Notes: generated by a model not told the origin, from the letters alone. Counted from the stretch's first letter, positions 22,406 to 33,319 are shown. The stretch is DNA of 64,000 nt from Haemophilus sp. CCUG 60358 (GCF_001679485.1 NZ_LZOZ01000004.1:1-64000); one strand, 5' to 3'. Program-made: numbers and translations.

Positions 22406-23446
22406 ATGGATAGACGAAAATTTCTAAAAGCGGGTATGCTTGGCGGAATCGCATCTACTTTGCCTGTATCAAATGTGCAGGCATCGGAAGCGGTTGAGCC
22501 TATTCCCGGCGCACTTGGAATGCTTTATGACTCTACCCTTTGTGTAGGTTGTCAAGCATGCGTGGCTGAATGTCAAAACGTGAACCACACCCCCGTGAAT
22601 CCAAAAGGTGATCAAACTTGGTCAAATAACGACAAACTCACGCCATTTACTCGTAACGTGATTCAAGTCTGGAGTGATGGCGACGGCACAAACAAAGATA
22701 AAACAGAAAACGGTTATGCTTATGTTAAAAAACAATGTATGCATTGCGTTGACCCTAACTGCGTTGCCGTTTGCCCTGTTCAAGCACTCACCAAAGATCC
22801 AAAAACAGGTATCGTAAAATATGATCCCGATATTTGTACTGGTTGCCGTTATTGTATGGTGGGTTGTCCTTTTGATGTACCAAAATACGACTACGACAAT
22901 CCATTCGGTGAAATCAGCAAATGTGAACTCTGTAACCAAAAAGGCGTTGAACGCTTAGATAAAGGTGAATTACCTGGTTGCTGTCATGTTTGTCCGACTG
23001 GTGCGATTATTTTTGGTACACGTGAAGAATTATTGGCAGAAGCGAAACGTCGTTTAAGCTTATTACGTGGCACCGAATATGATTACCCACGTCAAAGTGT
23101 CAATAGCACAGATAAATACCGTGCTACCGTGCCAGCATATCAATATCATATCTACGGTGAAAAAGAAGGTGGTGGTACACAGGTACTTGCCTTAAGTGGT
23201 GTGCCTTTTACTAACCTTGGTTTACCAGACTTAGATGAAGTCGCGACAGGTTCTCGTGCAGCGCATTTACAACACTTCTTGTATCGCGGTTTAGCATTGC
23301 CATTAGTGGCACTGGCCGGTTTAACCTTTATGACTTACAAAAATATGCATGGCGATAAAATCGCTGAGCGTATTGCAGCACAAAAAGAAGCCATGCGTCA
23401 GGCACGCAAGGAAATCGAAGAAGCGGAGGATGAGCATCATGAGTAA
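22406..23446 (+). CDS. hybA: Hydrogenase-2 Fe-S electron transfer subunit HybA
   Basis: HybA is the periplasmic 4[4Fe-4S] ferredoxin-like subunit linking HybO to the membrane subunit HybB. The 346-residue protein has a Tat-type leader (RRKFL, residues 3-7) and four cysteine clusters: [11 protein letters not shown] near 46-56, [14 protein letters not shown] near 112-125, [11 protein letters not shown] near 145-155 and a further set near 173-196. A C-terminal hydrophobic segment near 297-313 probably anchors it. It starts two bases after hybO ends, and its own end overlaps hybB. Confidence 0.95.
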   Translation: MDRRKFLKAGMLGGIASTLPVSNVQASEAVEPIPGALGMLYDSTLCVGCQACVAECQNVNHTPVNPKGDQTWSNNDKLTPFTRNVIQVWSDGDGTNKDKTENGYAYVKKQCMHCVDPNCVAVCPVQALTKDPKTGIVKYDPDICTGCRYCMVGCPFDVPKYDYDNPFGEISKCELCNQKGVERLDKGELPGCCHVCPTGAIIFGTREELLAEAKRRLSLLRGTEYDYPRQSVNSTDKYRATVPAYQYHIYGEKEGGGTQVLALSGVPFTNLGLPDLDEVATGSRAAHLQHFLYRGLALPLVALAGLTFMTYKNMHGDKIAERIAAQKEAMRQARKEIEEAEDEHHE

Positions 23447-24665
23447 TCCACGTCCGGTAGGCGGTCGCCTTGTTTCTGCCGCAATTCTCTTTTTTGCACC
23501 ACTTGCTGTGCTTTGCGTTTTATTAATTTTAAAACGTTTGGTTTTCGGTATTGGTTCTGTGACCGCACTTAATGGCGGTTATCCTTGGGGTTTATGGATT
23601 GCCTTTGACTTACTTGTCGGTACAGGATTTGCCTGTGGCGGTTGGGCTCTCGCTTGGACCGTGTACATTTTCAATAAAGGGAAATATCACGCCCTTGTTC
23701 GCCCAGCATTGCTTGCAAGTTTATTCGGCTATTCCCTTGGTGGTTTATCTATCACCATTGATATGGGACGTTATTGGCATTTGCCATATTTCTACATTCC
23801 AGGTCAGTTCAACACGAATTCCGTTCTATTTGAAACGGCATTTTGTATGACGGTGTATATCATCGTGGTGACCCTAGAATTCGCCCCTGTATGGCTTGGT
23901 TTCTTCGGCTTGAAAAAATGGTTTAATAAACTGAATAAAATCATGTTTTTCATTATTGCCTTGGGTGCCTTGTTACCAATGATGCACCAATCTTCAATGG
24001 GTTCCTTGATGATTGTAGCTGGTCACAAAGTCCATCCGGTATGGCAAAGCTATGAAGCACTACCAATTCTCTCCTTGCTGACAGCTTTCATTATGGGCTT
24101 CTCTATTGTGATTTTTGAGGGTTCTTTAGTTAAAGCAGGTCTTGCAGGAAAAACACCAGATGAACGTCATTTATTTACTCAATTGGCACGCGTTACCGCA
24201 GGATTAATTTTCTGTTTCTTAGCTGTGCGTTTTGGTGAGTTGATTTATCACGGCAAACTGCAAATGGTTGTAGGTTTCGATAAATTAACTAAATTTGAAG
24301 CATGGATGTTCTGGATGGAAGTCTGGTTGATGGTATTACCATTACTAACCCTCTTCCTTGGGGAGAAAAAATCAGATTCCCGTTGGTTATTTATTTCGGC
24401 ATTAAGCATGTTACTCGGTGCAGCATTATGGCGTATGAACTATTCGCTTATCATGTATAATCCGGGCAACGGCTATCAATATTTCCCATCTGCGGAAGAA
24501 TTGCTTATTTCAATCGGTTTCGTTTCTATTGAAGTATGTGCCTATATTTTAATCATTCGTTTATTCCCTGTATTACCGGTATTTAAAGAAAAACATACCG
24601 AAGACTCAGAAAAAATTATTGCCGAAAAAGCGGCATTCAGCAAAAAAGTTAGCGGAGCAGAATAA
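23439..24665 (+). CDS. hybB: Hydrogenase-2 membrane subunit HybB (NrfD/PsrC family)
   Basis: HybB is the polytopic inner-membrane subunit that passes electrons to menaquinone. The 408-residue product starts [10 protein letters not shown], aligning with E. coli HybB, and has about ten membrane helices. The frame is open further upstream, but GGAGG lies nine bases before the ATG at 23439, and an alternative ATG at 23430 sits directly on that site. The gene overlaps the end of hybA by eight bases and the start of hybC by one. Confidence 0.93.
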   Translation: MSNPRPVGGRLVSAAILFFAPLAVLCVLLILKRLVFGIGSVTALNGGYPWGLWIAFDLLVGTGFACGGWALAWTVYIFNKGKYHALVRPALLASLFGYSLGGLSITIDMGRYWHLPYFYIPGQFNTNSVLFETAFCMTVYIIVVTLEFAPVWLGFFGLKKWFNKLNKIMFFIIALGALLPMMHQSSMGSLMIVAGHKVHPVWQSYEALPILSLLTAFIMGFSIVIFEGSLVKAGLAGKTPDERHLFTQLARVTAGLIFCFLAVRFGELIYHGKLQMVVGFDKLTKFEAWMFWMEVWLMVLPLLTLFLGEKKSDSRWLFISALSMLLGAALWRMNYSLIMYNPGNGYQYFPSAEELLISIGFVSIEVCAYILIIRLFPVLPVFKEKHTEDSEKIIAEKAAFSKKVSGAE

Positions 24666-26374
24666 TGTCAGAAAAAAAACGTATCTCAATTGACCCAATT
24701 ACCCGTATTGAGGGTCATTTACGTATTGATTGCGAAATTGAAAACGGCGTCGTCACCAATGCCTGGTCATCTGGTACCATGTGGCGCGGTATGGAAAATA
24801 TCGTAAAAGGTGCAGACCCTCGTGATGCATGGATGATTATGCAACGTATCTGTGGCGTATGTACCACAGTACACGCGATTATCAGCGTACGTGCCGTAGA
24901 AGATGCTATTGGTGCGAAAGTTCCCGTCAATGCACAGTACATTCGTAACATGATTCTTGCTGCCCACAGCATTCACGACCATATCGTGCATTTCTATCAA
25001 CTCTCCGCGATGGACTGGGTGGATATCACCGCTGCGCTAAAAGCTGATCCTGAAAAAGCAGCAGATATGCTAAAAGGCGTTTCTACATGGTCATTAAACA
25101 GTGCTAACGAATTCCGCAACGTACAGAAAAAAATCCAAGCATTAGTGGACAGCGGACAACTTGGTATTTTCGCTAACGGTTACTTCGGTCATGCTGCAAT
25201 GAAACTTCCACCAGAAGTGAACCTCATTGCCGTAGCGCACTATTTGCAAGCTCTTGAATGTCAACGTGATGCTAACCGTGTAGTCGCATTACTTGGTAGT
25301 AAAACACCACATATTCAAAACTTGGCGATTGGTGGTGTGGCAAACCCAATTAACTTGGATTCCCAAGCTGTGCTTAACCATGAACGTCTCATGTTCGTGA
25401 AAGCTTGTATCGATCGCTTAACTGACTTCATTAACCAGGTATATAAAGTGGATGCAGCAGTATTTGCGGCTTACTATCCTGAATGGTTAAGCTTGGGTAA
25501 AACATCGGGTAACTACTTATCTGTGCCAGAATATCCAATTGATGCAGATAACTCTAAATTCATGTTGAAAGGTGGTTATATCGAAAACGGCGATTTATCA
25601 ACTTTCCGTGCAATCGACCAACAAAAAGATGAGTTCGTTGTAAAAGGCATTAAAGAGAGTGGTAAACACGCTTGGTACGAAGATGATGAGCCATTAGAAC
25701 CTTGGGCTGGCTTAACTCGTCCGAAATATACCGGCTGGCAAGATGATGGTAAATACTCTTGGGTAAAAGCACCAACCTTCTACGGTAAAGTTGTCGAAGT
25801 AGGCCCTCTTGCCTATTTAATGTGTGGTTTGGCTGCGAATGACACGCCAACTGTCAACCACTTCAATGAATTAAAAGGCATTTATGAAAAATTGACTGGT
25901 AACACGTTAACCACCGATCAATTACATTCTACCCTTGGACGTATTATCGGTCGTACCGTGCATTGCTGTGCGATCAACGATATTTTAAGTGCTCAATGGC
26001 AAATGCTCATTGATAATATCGCTAAAGGTGATATGACGGCGTATATCAAAACAGATATTCCAGCAAGCGGTGAATTCCGTGGTGTTGGTTTCGGTGAAGT
26101 ACCACGTGGTATGCTTTCTCACTGGGTTGTCATCAAAGACGGTCGCATTGAAAACTACCAAGCAGTTGTACCATCTACATGGAATGCGGGTCCGCGTAAC
26201 GAACAAGACCAAATGGGTCCTTATGAGCTTTCCATTATTGGTACACCGGTGGCAGATCCAACTAAACCGTTAGAAGTGGTCAGAACCATTCACTCTTTCG
26301 ACCCTTGTATGTCCTGTGCCGTGCACGTCGTTAATACCGAAAACGGCGAAGTGACTGAAGTGAAGGTGTTGTAA
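24665..26374 (+). CDS. hybC: [NiFe] hydrogenase-2 large subunit HybC
   Basis: HybC holds the nickel-iron active site that splits hydrogen in the periplasm. The 569-residue precursor has both metal-binding motifs: RICGVC at about residues 61-66 near the N-terminus and DPCMSCAVH near the C-terminus. The family protease cuts after the final His of the latter, removing the tail VVNTENGEVTEVKVL. All four ligand positions are cysteine, so there is no selenocysteine here despite the sel genes nearby. It has no export signal of its own and travels with HybO. One-base overlaps on both sides show tight coupling. Confidence 0.97.
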   Translation: MSEKKRISIDPITRIEGHLRIDCEIENGVVTNAWSSGTMWRGMENIVKGADPRDAWMIMQRICGVCTTVHAIISVRAVEDAIGAKVPVNAQYIRNMILAAHSIHDHIVHFYQLSAMDWVDITAALKADPEKAADMLKGVSTWSLNSANEFRNVQKKIQALVDSGQLGIFANGYFGHAAMKLPPEVNLIAVAHYLQALECQRDANRVVALLGSKTPHIQNLAIGGVANPINLDSQAVLNHERLMFVKACIDRLTDFINQVYKVDAAVFAAYYPEWLSLGKTSGNYLSVPEYPIDADNSKFMLKGGYIENGDLSTFRAIDQQKDEFVVKGIKESGKHAWYEDDEPLEPWAGLTRPKYTGWQDDGKYSWVKAPTFYGKVVEVGPLAYLMCGLAANDTPTVNHFNELKGIYEKLTGNTLTTDQLHSTLGRIIGRTVHCCAINDILSAQWQMLIDNIAKGDMTAYIKTDIPASGEFRGVGFGEVPRGMLSHWVVIKDGRIENYQAVVPSTWNAGPRNEQDQMGPYELSIIGTPVADPTKPLEVVRTIHSFDPCMSCAVHVVNTENGEVTEVKVL

Positions 26375-26853
26375 TGAAGCCGTTAATTCTTGGCGTTGGC
26401 AATATTTTGTTAAGCGATGAAGGTGTCGGTGTGCGCGTGGTGCAGGAGCTTGAAAAACGCCCTGAAATTCAACCGCACTTTGACGTCATCGATGGTGGTA
26501 CTTGTGGCATGGAATTACTGGATGCGATGGCAAACCGCGAGCATTTGATTATTGTCGATGCCGTGCTTGCTAACAAACAGCCAGGTGAGATTGTCGTGTT
26601 ACATGATGAGCAAGTACCCACTTTTTTCTCTCGCAAAATTTCGCCACACCAACTCGGCATTTGTGATGTACTTTCTGCAATGAAATTAACGGACGAATTT
26701 CCAAAACACCTTTGTCTCATCGGCATCCAACCAGAATCGCTAGAATCTGGAATTGGCTTGACTGAAACGATACAAAACGTGTTGCCAAAGGTTTTTGAAA
26801 CGTTAAATCAAGTGATTGCTGAATATGGTTTGAATCTAGACTCCCCTCTTTAG
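26374..26853 (+). CDS. hybD: Hydrogenase-2 maturation protease HybD
   Basis: HybD is the endopeptidase that trims the HybC C-terminus after nickel insertion. The 159-residue protein opens with LGVGNILLSDEGVG, whose acidic residue binds nickel, and has the second acidic ligand in VIDGGT and the conserved His in ISPHQLG near residues 91-97. Its last few codons (DSPL and the TAG stop) lie inside a repeat element that begins at 26842, so the native C-terminus may have been replaced or shortened. It overlaps the hybC stop by one base. Confidence 0.93.
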   Translation: MKPLILGVGNILLSDEGVGVRVVQELEKRPEIQPHFDVIDGGTCGMELLDAMANREHLIIVDAVLANKQPGEIVVLHDEQVPTFFSRKISPHQLGICDVLSAMKLTDEFPKHLCLIGIQPESLESGIGLTETIQNVLPKVFETLNQVIAEYGLNLDSPL

Positions 26854-26937
26854 AAAAGAGGGGCTGGGGGGAGATTTGACTTAATTAATAGAGACAAGAG
26901 TTAAATATCCCCTAACCCCTCTTTACGAAAGAGGGGA
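26842..26937. repeat. 96-bp dyad repeat with inverted ends (MITE/REP-like)
   Basis: Two ~35-bp arms, 26842-26877 and 26903-26937, are imperfect inverted copies of each other. Each arm is itself a hairpin built on CCCCTCTT/AAGAGGGG. The short central part is AT-rich. It encodes nothing and splits the hyb operon between hybD and hybE; the hybD stop lies in the left arm. I recall similar AAAGAGGGG dyads between genes in other Pasteurellaceae, but copy number cannot be judged from one window. Confidence 0.8.
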
Positions 26938-26995
26938 ACTTTCTTTAAGATTGCACCTGCTATGCTTTAATCTTATTAATATTGAAAAATAAACC

Positions 26996-27505
26996 ATGTA
27001 TCGACACGAAAAAATACCTGAAAACTCTACCGCACTTTTAACCTCTGTTACTGGCTTTGAAGAAAACCCAACGGAGATTTTCCTTGCCGAAATGCAAAAT
27101 ATTGTACCTGAAATGCAAGATCTTCCTTTCTTTCATAAAGGCATCGAGTGTTTCTGCCCTAAATTTGTTTTATTTGAAGACCAATGGATCGGCACAGTAT
27201 TAACGCCATGGATGATGAGTGTGGTGATTCTACCTGGCCCTCAACAACAATGGGAACCGCGTGAATTAGGTGATAAACTCACCGTACAACTTCCTTATAA
27301 GGCGCTCACTTTCACCGTCAGTAGCGTTGAAAATGTACCGCAATATTTAAGTTGTTCCTTACATTCACCACTCGACCCGAATCTAACTAACGAACAAGCG
27401 GTTCAACTTACACAAGATTGTTTGCGTATGGTTTTATCCATCCCAACCGCACAACCGACATTTAATTCTGACCGCCGTAATCTATTTAAGGCGATGATGA
27501 AATAA
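26996..27505 (+). CDS. hybE: Hydrogenase-2 assembly chaperone HybE
   Basis: HybE binds the HybO Tat signal and helps assembly before export. The 169-residue protein shows the family features: a central ...WIGTVLTPWMMSVVILPGP segment near residues 62-80 and a C-terminal RRNLFKAMM. It is separated from hybD by the 96-bp repeat and ~58 further bases, so it depends on read-through or a local promoter. hybF and hybG do not follow as they do in E. coli; hyp maturation genes must lie elsewhere. Confidence 0.9.
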   Translation: MYRHEKIPENSTALLTSVTGFEENPTEIFLAEMQNIVPEMQDLPFFHKGIECFCPKFVLFEDQWIGTVLTPWMMSVVILPGPQQQWEPRELGDKLTVQLPYKALTFTVSSVENVPQYLSCSLHSPLDPNLTNEQAVQLTQDCLRMVLSIPTAQPTFNSDRRNLFKAMMK

Positions 27506-27531
27506 ATGTACGCTACAAACCGTTGTTAATA

Positions 27532-27569
27532 AAAATGGGCAAAGTAAACTAACTTACTTTGCCCATTTT
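27532..27569. terminator. Bidirectional terminator between hybE and serA
   Basis: A perfect 16-bp stem: 27532-27547 pairs with 27554-27569, with core ATGGGCAAAGTAA, around loop ACTAAC. It carries an A-run and T-run on the two sides and separates convergent genes. Confidence 0.93.
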
Positions 27570-27618
27570 GCTTTCCATCCCACACAAAGTGCGGTCAGTT
27601 TTTACTTAATTTTTCACA

Positions 27619-28851
27619 TTAATACAATACACGTGCTTTAATTGTGCCTTCAATCTCACGGAGTTTGGCTAACAATGGTGATGCATCATCTGTTTCGATA
27701 TCAACGACCACATAACCAATTTTCGGATCGGTTTGTAAAAATTGTGCCGCAATATTGAGATTAGCTTCAACAAAAATTTGGTTCAATTTGTTTAGTACAC
27801 CAGGACGGTTTTCGTGAATATGAAGTAAACGTTTTGTACCAACGTGTTCTGGCAAGGATACTTCAGGGAAATTCACGGAAGAAAGGGTTGAACCGTTATC
27901 TGAATATTTCACAAATTTACCCGCTACTTCAAAACCAATGTTTTCTTGCGCTTCCGCGGTTGAACCACCGATATGCGGGGTTAAGATCACATTATCAAAT
28001 TTACGTAGTGGTGAAACAAACTCTTCATTGATTGATGCAGGCTCAACAGGGAATACGTCAACCGCTGCACCACGAACTTTACCTTGTTCAAGCGCAGCTG
28101 CTAAAGCATCAATATCCACTACCGTACCACGTGCTGCATTGAGCAAAATAGAATCTTGTTTTAATTGCGCAATACGTTCAGCACTCATTAAATTACGAGT
28201 TGAAGGTAAATCTGGTACATGAAGCGAAATCACATCGCAAGAACCTAACAACTCTTCAAGTGTGTGTAATTGTTTTGCATTACCCAATGGCAATTTATTT
28301 TCAATATCGTAGAAATATACTTCCATCCCTAGAGATTCCGCAATAATACTTAATTGCGAACCGATATGGCCGTAACCCACGATACCTAATTTTTTGCCGC
28401 GCACTTCATGAGAACCCACTGCCGATTTATTCCATAAACCACGATGCACATCGGCATTCGCTTGAGGAATATTGCGCATTAAGAGCAAAATCTCACCCAA
28501 CACTAATTCAGCCACAGAACGGGTATTGGAGAATGGCGCATTAAATACTGGAATCCCACGCATTTTTGCTGCATTAAGATCCACTTGGTTGGTACCGATA
28601 CAGAAACAGCCAATAGCAATCAGCTTTGGTGCAGCTTCAATCATTTCAGCAGTTAATTGGGTACGCGAACGTAAGCCGATAAAATGCGCATCTTTAATCG
28701 CTTCTTTTAGCTCATCACCATCTAAAGCTTTTTTGTAAAAGTCGATATTGGTGTAGCCCGCTGCATGCAAGGTATCTAATGCACTTTGGTGCACGCCTTC
28801 TAATAGCACAAATTTAATTTTTGATTTGTCGAGTGAGACTTTGTTTGTCAT
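27619..28851 (-). CDS. serA: D-3-phosphoglycerate dehydrogenase
   Basis: SerA makes 3-phosphohydroxypyruvate, the first step of serine synthesis. The 410-residue protein (same length as in E. coli) has the NAD-binding motif GYGHIGSQ near residues 158-165, catalytic-domain segments ending in HIGGSTAEAQ near 293-302, and a C-terminal ACT domain (about 337-410) for serine feedback inhibition. The frame stays open to 28908, but AAGGAAG just before the ATG at 28851 fixes the start. It lies 19 bases after rpiA, as a likely rpiA-serA operon. Confidence 0.96.
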   Translation of the reverse strand: MTNKVSLDKSKIKFVLLEGVHQSALDTLHAAGYTNIDFYKKALDGDELKEAIKDAHFIGLRSRTQLTAEMIEAAPKLIAIGCFCIGTNQVDLNAAKMRGIPVFNAPFSNTRSVAELVLGEILLLMRNIPQANADVHRGLWNKSAVGSHEVRGKKLGIVGYGHIGSQLSIIAESLGMEVYFYDIENKLPLGNAKQLHTLEELLGSCDVISLHVPDLPSTRNLMSAERIAQLKQDSILLNAARGTVVDIDALAAALEQGKVRGAAVDVFPVEPASINEEFVSPLRKFDNVILTPHIGGSTAEAQENIGFEVAGKFVKYSDNGSTLSSVNFPEVSLPEHVGTKRLLHIHENRPGVLNKLNQIFVEANLNIAAQFLQTDPKIGYVVVDIETDDASPLLAKLREIEGTIKARVLY

Positions 28852-28870
28852 GTTTGCTTCCTTATTTTTA

Positions 28871-29530
28871 TTAATCAATAATTTTTGCGCCGTCTGGTGT
28901 ACCGACAATCACAATATCCGCCCCACGTAAGGCAAAAATACCATTTGTTACTACACCTGCGACATTATTCAATTCTTTTTCCATTTCCACTGGATTTAAA
29001 ATAGCGAAGTTATGTACATCTAAAATCACGTTGCCGTTATCAGTCACCACGCCTTCACGATATTCAGGTGCGCCACCAAGAGAGACTAATTTACGACCGA
29101 CTTGTGAACGTGCCATTGGAATTACTTCTACTGGTAATGGGAACGTGCTGCCTAACACATCCACTTGTTTACTAGAATCCACGATACAAATAAATTTTTT
29201 CGCTAAAGCGGCCACAATTTTTTCGCGAGTCAGTGCCGCACCGCCGCCTTTGATCATCATTTTTTGTGGATTGATTTCATCTGCGCCATCCACATAAATA
29301 TCTAAACTTGATACATCGTTAGCACTAAATACTTCAATGCCCTGTTTACGTAATAATTCTTCTGAGGCTTTAGATGCTGCTACCGCGCCTTGAATTTGAT
29401 CTTTTAATTCACCTAAGGCTTCAATAAAACAATTCACTGTTGAACCACTTCCCACGCCAACAATGGTATCGGGCTTAACATATTTTAACGCCGCACGTGC
29501 CGCTAATTTTTTCATTTCTAATTGGTCCAT
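28871..29530 (-). CDS. rpiA: Ribose-5-phosphate isomerase A
   Basis: RpiA interconverts ribose-5-phosphate and ribulose-5-phosphate in the pentose phosphate pathway. The 219-residue protein matches E. coli RpiA (219) in length and has the phosphate-binding GVGSGST near residues 21-27, the catalytic-Asp DGADEI near 81-86 and [11 protein letters not shown] near 94-104. It is upstream of serA on the same strand. Confidence 0.96.
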   Translation of the reverse strand: MDQLEMKKLAARAALKYVKPDTIVGVGSGSTVNCFIEALGELKDQIQGAVAASKASEELLRKQGIEVFSANDVSSLDIYVDGADEINPQKMMIKGGGAALTREKIVAALAKKFICIVDSSKQVDVLGSTFPLPVEVIPMARSQVGRKLVSLGGAPEYREGVVTDNGNVILDVHNFAILNPVEMEKELNNVAGVVTNGIFALRGADIVIVGTPDGAKIID

Positions 29531-29639
29531 TTTTCTCTCCCTTTTAAATCGAGGATAACAACGTAAACGTTTGCCTTACTTTAATACGACACTATTAAAT
29601 AAACAAGTGTAAAAATTTATTCGTGATGATGAAAAAATT

Positions 29640-30788
29640 TTATTCATCTAAAAAAAGCGCTAACAGCTCGTTCAAGAACAATTTCCCGTGTTCGGTGACT
29701 TGCCAAGAATCCAGTGTTTCGACGATATAATTCTGTTGAATGGCCAAATCAATTTGATTTTTGACCGCACTTTGCGAAAGCCCCGTGTAATGCTCAAACT
29801 CTTGTTTTGGCACCGCTTCCAATAAGCGGAAGCGATTCATGAAGAATTCAAAAGCGCGGTCATTTTTTTCCACGTTTTTTTCTTCATAAAGGTATTCACC
29901 ACGCAAATAGCCTTTTGGATGCTTCGTTTTAGAAAAACGTAAAATATCGCCATCAGGAAAAGTCAGTTTTCCATGTGCGCCACAGCCTATCGCCAAATAA
30001 TCCCCGAATCGCCAATAATTCAGATTGTGCTGACACTGAAAGCCCGGTTTCGCATAAGCGGATGTTTCATATTGTTGATAACCTGCTTCAGTTAAAAGTT
30101 GATGGCCTTGCTCAAAAATATCCCACAGCGCATCATCATCCGGCAATGTAGGCGGACGATAAGCAAACATGGTATTGGGTTCAATGGTGAGTTGATACCA
30201 AGAAAGGTGTGGTGGAGCAAGCTCAATGGCTTGTCGCAAATCATCTAGAGCCTCCTCAAGCGTTTGGTTTGGTAAGCCGTGCATTAAATCTAGATTGAAA
30301 CTTTTCAAGCCTGAAACTTTCGCCAAACTGACCGCACTTTTAGCCTCCGCCGCATTATGAATGCGCCCTAAACGTTGTAATTTATCGTCATTGAAACTTT
30401 GAATGCCCATGGAAATACGTGTTACGCCAGCATCCACATAACCTTTAAAACGCTCCGCCTCCACGGTGCCTGGATTAGCCTCCATGGTAATTTCAATATT
30501 CTCTGAAAAAGGAATACGACGTTGAATTTCTGCCAATAACAACTTGATACTTTCCGCTGAAAATAAACTCGGCGTACCACCACCAATAAAAATTGAATGA
30601 AGTGGACGATTTTGAATACTAGCCTGGTATTTCTCTAAGTCTGCCTCAAGATCAGCGATCAGATGTTGCACATATTCTTGTTCAGGAATTGCGCCTTTCT
30701 GTGCATGCGAATTGAAATCACAATAAGGGCATTTCTGCACACACCAAGGAATATGCACATAAAGGGAAAGAGGGGGAAATTTTTGCAT
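29640..30788 (-). CDS. hemW: Radical SAM haem chaperone HemW
   Basis: HemW is a radical SAM protein that binds haem and passes it to haem enzymes; it was earlier mistaken for an oxygen-independent coproporphyrinogen oxidase. The 382-residue product has the cluster motif CVQKCPYCDF at about residues 16-25. The CxxxCxxC ends in C-D-F, not the HemN extension, and the length is of the short HemW class. It lies between lon and rpiA on the same strand, behind the lon terminator. Confidence 0.9.
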   Translation of the reverse strand: MQKFPPLSLYVHIPWCVQKCPYCDFNSHAQKGAIPEQEYVQHLIADLEADLEKYQASIQNRPLHSIFIGGGTPSLFSAESIKLLLAEIQRRIPFSENIEITMEANPGTVEAERFKGYVDAGVTRISMGIQSFNDDKLQRLGRIHNAAEAKSAVSLAKVSGLKSFNLDLMHGLPNQTLEEALDDLRQAIELAPPHLSWYQLTIEPNTMFAYRPPTLPDDDALWDIFEQGHQLLTEAGYQQYETSAYAKPGFQCQHNLNYWRFGDYLAIGCGAHGKLTFPDGDILRFSKTKHPKGYLRGEYLYEEKNVEKNDRAFEFFMNRFRLLEAVPKQEFEHYTGLSQSAVKNQIDLAIQQNYIVETLDSWQVTEHGKLFLNELLALFLDE

Positions 30789-30802
30789 AATTAAAAGTCA
30801 AA

Positions 30803-30824
30803 AGGGCTTGTTTTCACAAGCCCT
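30803..30824 (-). terminator. Terminator after lon
   Basis: AGGGCTTGT (30803-30811) pairs with ACAAGCCCT (30816-30824) around a TTTC/GAAA tetraloop, followed leftward by a short T4 run. It lies between the lon stop and the hemW start. Confidence 0.75.
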
Positions 30825-30836
30825 AAAAATGAGTCA

Positions 30837-33254
30837 TTAATTGACCGCTCTTGCTGTTTTAGTCGCAGCTTTACGGCGTGGTGTTTTCGCTTTCGTTTCC
30901 ACTTTCACGAATTCAATGCCTTCCGGTGGATTCTCTAACGCTAAACCTAACACTTCATCAATGGTTTCCACCGCATGAATCGCAAGATTTTCTTTCACGT
31001 TATCTGGAATTTCTTCCAAATCTTTCACGTTATCTTTTGGAATCAATACAGTTTTAATGCCACCACGATGTGCCGCAAGTAATTTTTCTTTCAATCCGCC
31101 AATTGGTAATACTTTACCGCGTAGGCTGATTTCACCCGTCATTGCGACATCGGCACGCACTGGGTTACCCGTTAAGCAAGAAACTAATGCGGTACACATT
31201 GCGATACCTGCACTTGGACCATCTTTTGGTGTAGCACCATCTGGCACGTGAATATGAATATCACGTTTTTCATGGAATTCAGAATTGATACCCAATTTTT
31301 CCGCACGTGCACGGACTACAGTCATCGCAGCTTGGATAGATTCTTTCATCACATCGCCCAATGAACCGGTGAAGGTCAATTTGCCTTTACCTACTACTGA
31401 AGCGGTTTCAATGGTCAGTAAGTCACCGCCCACTTCTGTCCATGCAAGGCCTGTTACTTCGCCTACACGGTTTTGCGTATCCGCTTTACCGAATTCAAAA
31501 CGTTTCACACCAAGATAGTCATGCAAGTTATCTGAATTAACGGTAATGGATTTCACTTTTGGATTGACCAATAAATTCTTCACCGCTTTACGACAGATTT
31601 TAGAGATTTCACGCTCTAATCCACGCACACCAGCTTCACGGGTGTAATAACGGATAATATCTAAAATGGCGTTTTCTTCGATGGTTAATTCGCCTTTTTT
31701 CAATCCATTGCGTTCAATTTGTTTTTGTAACAAATGTTGCATCGCAATATTCAGTTTTTCATCTTCGGTATAACCAGAAAGACGAATCACTTCCATACGA
31801 TCTAGCAATGGACCTGGAATATTCATGGAATTTGAGGTTGCCACAAACATCACGTCAGATAAATCGTAGTCTACTTCAAGATAATGATCGTTAAAGGTGG
31901 TATTTTGTTCAGGATCAAGCACTTCTAACAAGGCTGATGCTGGATCACCACGCATATCCGAAGACATTTTATCGATTTCATCAAGCAAGAAGAGTGGGTT
32001 TTTCACGCCAACTTTTGCCATTTTTTGAATCAATTTACCCGGTAATGCACCAATATAAGTTTTACGGTGACCACGGATTTCTGCTTCATCACGTACTCCA
32101 CCTAATGCCATACGCACATATTTACGACCTGTGGCATTCGCAATAGATTGACCTAGTGAGGTTTTACCTACCCCTGGTGGCCCGACTAAGCAAAGGATTG
32201 GACCTTTGATTTTGTTTAAACGTGCTTGCACCGCAAGGTATTCTAAAATGCGTTCTTTCACACGTTCTAAACCGTAGTGATCCGCATCTAAAACCTGTTG
32301 TGCTTTTGCGATATCTTTCTTCACTTTAGTACGTTTATGCCATGGCACTTGAAGCATCCACTCAACATAGCTACGCACCACCGTTGCTTCAGCAGACATC
32401 GCTGACATCATTTTGAGTTTTTGTAACTCACTCTCTACTTTTTCGCGCACATCTGCCGGCATACCTGCCGCTTCAACCTTTTGACGAAGTTGTTCAACTT
32501 CATCAATGGTATCTTCGCTTTCACCTTCGTCCATTTCTTTGCGAATCGCTTTGATTTGTTCGCTAAGATAATAGTTACGTTGGCTTTTCTCCATTTGTTT
32601 TTTTACACGGCCACGAATACGTTTTTCAACTTGAAGAATATCCGCTTCAGATTCCATCATGCCGAGCAAGTATTCTAAACGCTCTTGCACGTCTGCCAGT
32701 TCTAACACGCTTTGTTTATGGCGAACAGTCACTGGAATATGCGCCGCCATGGTATCTGCTAAACGATCGGCATCATCAATGCGTTGTAATGCCCCTAAAA
32801 CGTCTGCAGGGATTTTTTTATTAAGTTGAAGATAGCTTTCAAATTCATTTAAAACGGCTGCCTTCACCACATCTAATTCTTTTTCATCACCAAACGTGGT
32901 TTCAATCGGTGTAACTTCCGCAGAAAAATGGTCTTCACCATCATTTAATTGATTAATTTTCGCGCGTTGCTGCCCTTCCACCAACACTTTTACTGTGCCG
33001 TCTGGCAATTTTAATAATTGAATAATATTCGCAATCGTCCCGACATCGAATACATCATCAACGGTAGGCTCTTCTAAATCCGCTTGCTTTTGTGACACCA
33101 ATAATAATTGTTTGCCCTCATTCATGGCTTCATCAAGGGCACTAATCGATTTTGCGCGCCCAACAAAAAGTGGCATCACCATATAAGGGAAAACGACAAC
33201 ATCCCGTAATGGCAATACAGGAAGTGTACGTTGTTGAGTTCTTTTGGCGTTCAT
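30837..33254 (-). CDS. lon: ATP-dependent protease Lon
   Basis: Lon is the cytosolic AAA+ serine protease that degrades misfolded and regulatory proteins. The 805-residue protein has an N-terminal LON domain (to about 200), a coiled-coil segment, Walker A GPPGVGKT near 356-363, Walker [11 protein letters not shown] near 418-427, and a C-terminal protease domain with the catalytic Ser in [10 protein letters not shown] near 675-684. The C-terminal tail is lysine-rich. A heat-shock promoter lies upstream. Confidence 0.97.
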   Translation of the reverse strand: MNAKRTQQRTLPVLPLRDVVVFPYMVMPLFVGRAKSISALDEAMNEGKQLLLVSQKQADLEEPTVDDVFDVGTIANIIQLLKLPDGTVKVLVEGQQRAKINQLNDGEDHFSAEVTPIETTFGDEKELDVVKAAVLNEFESYLQLNKKIPADVLGALQRIDDADRLADTMAAHIPVTVRHKQSVLELADVQERLEYLLGMMESEADILQVEKRIRGRVKKQMEKSQRNYYLSEQIKAIRKEMDEGESEDTIDEVEQLRQKVEAAGMPADVREKVESELQKLKMMSAMSAEATVVRSYVEWMLQVPWHKRTKVKKDIAKAQQVLDADHYGLERVKERILEYLAVQARLNKIKGPILCLVGPPGVGKTSLGQSIANATGRKYVRMALGGVRDEAEIRGHRKTYIGALPGKLIQKMAKVGVKNPLFLLDEIDKMSSDMRGDPASALLEVLDPEQNTTFNDHYLEVDYDLSDVMFVATSNSMNIPGPLLDRMEVIRLSGYTEDEKLNIAMQHLLQKQIERNGLKKGELTIEENAILDIIRYYTREAGVRGLEREISKICRKAVKNLLVNPKVKSITVNSDNLHDYLGVKRFEFGKADTQNRVGEVTGLAWTEVGGDLLTIETASVVGKGKLTFTGSLGDVMKESIQAAMTVVRARAEKLGINSEFHEKRDIHIHVPDGATPKDGPSAGIAMCTALVSCLTGNPVRADVAMTGEISLRGKVLPIGGLKEKLLAAHRGGIKTVLIPKDNVKDLEEIPDNVKENLAIHAVETIDEVLGLALENPPEGIEFVKVETKAKTPRRKAATKTARAVN

Positions 33255-33291
33255 AATTATCTCTCTTACATCAATTTTATAATTTCATTGA

Positions 33292-33319
33292 ATATGGGGA
33301 TGAGTTGCATAAATTCAAG
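33292..33319 (-). promoter_or_regulatory. Sigma-32 heat-shock promoter of lon
   Basis: Minus strand CTTGAA (33314-33319), a 14-bp spacer, then CCCCATAT (33292-33299). This fits the sigma-32 consensus CTTGAA-N(11-16)-CCCCATnT. It lies about 40 bp upstream of the lon ATG. Confidence 0.88.

Noticed and set aside
24665..26374. Selenocysteine-containing hydrogenase large subunit
   Set aside because: All four nickel-ligand positions are cysteine codons and no in-frame TGA is present.
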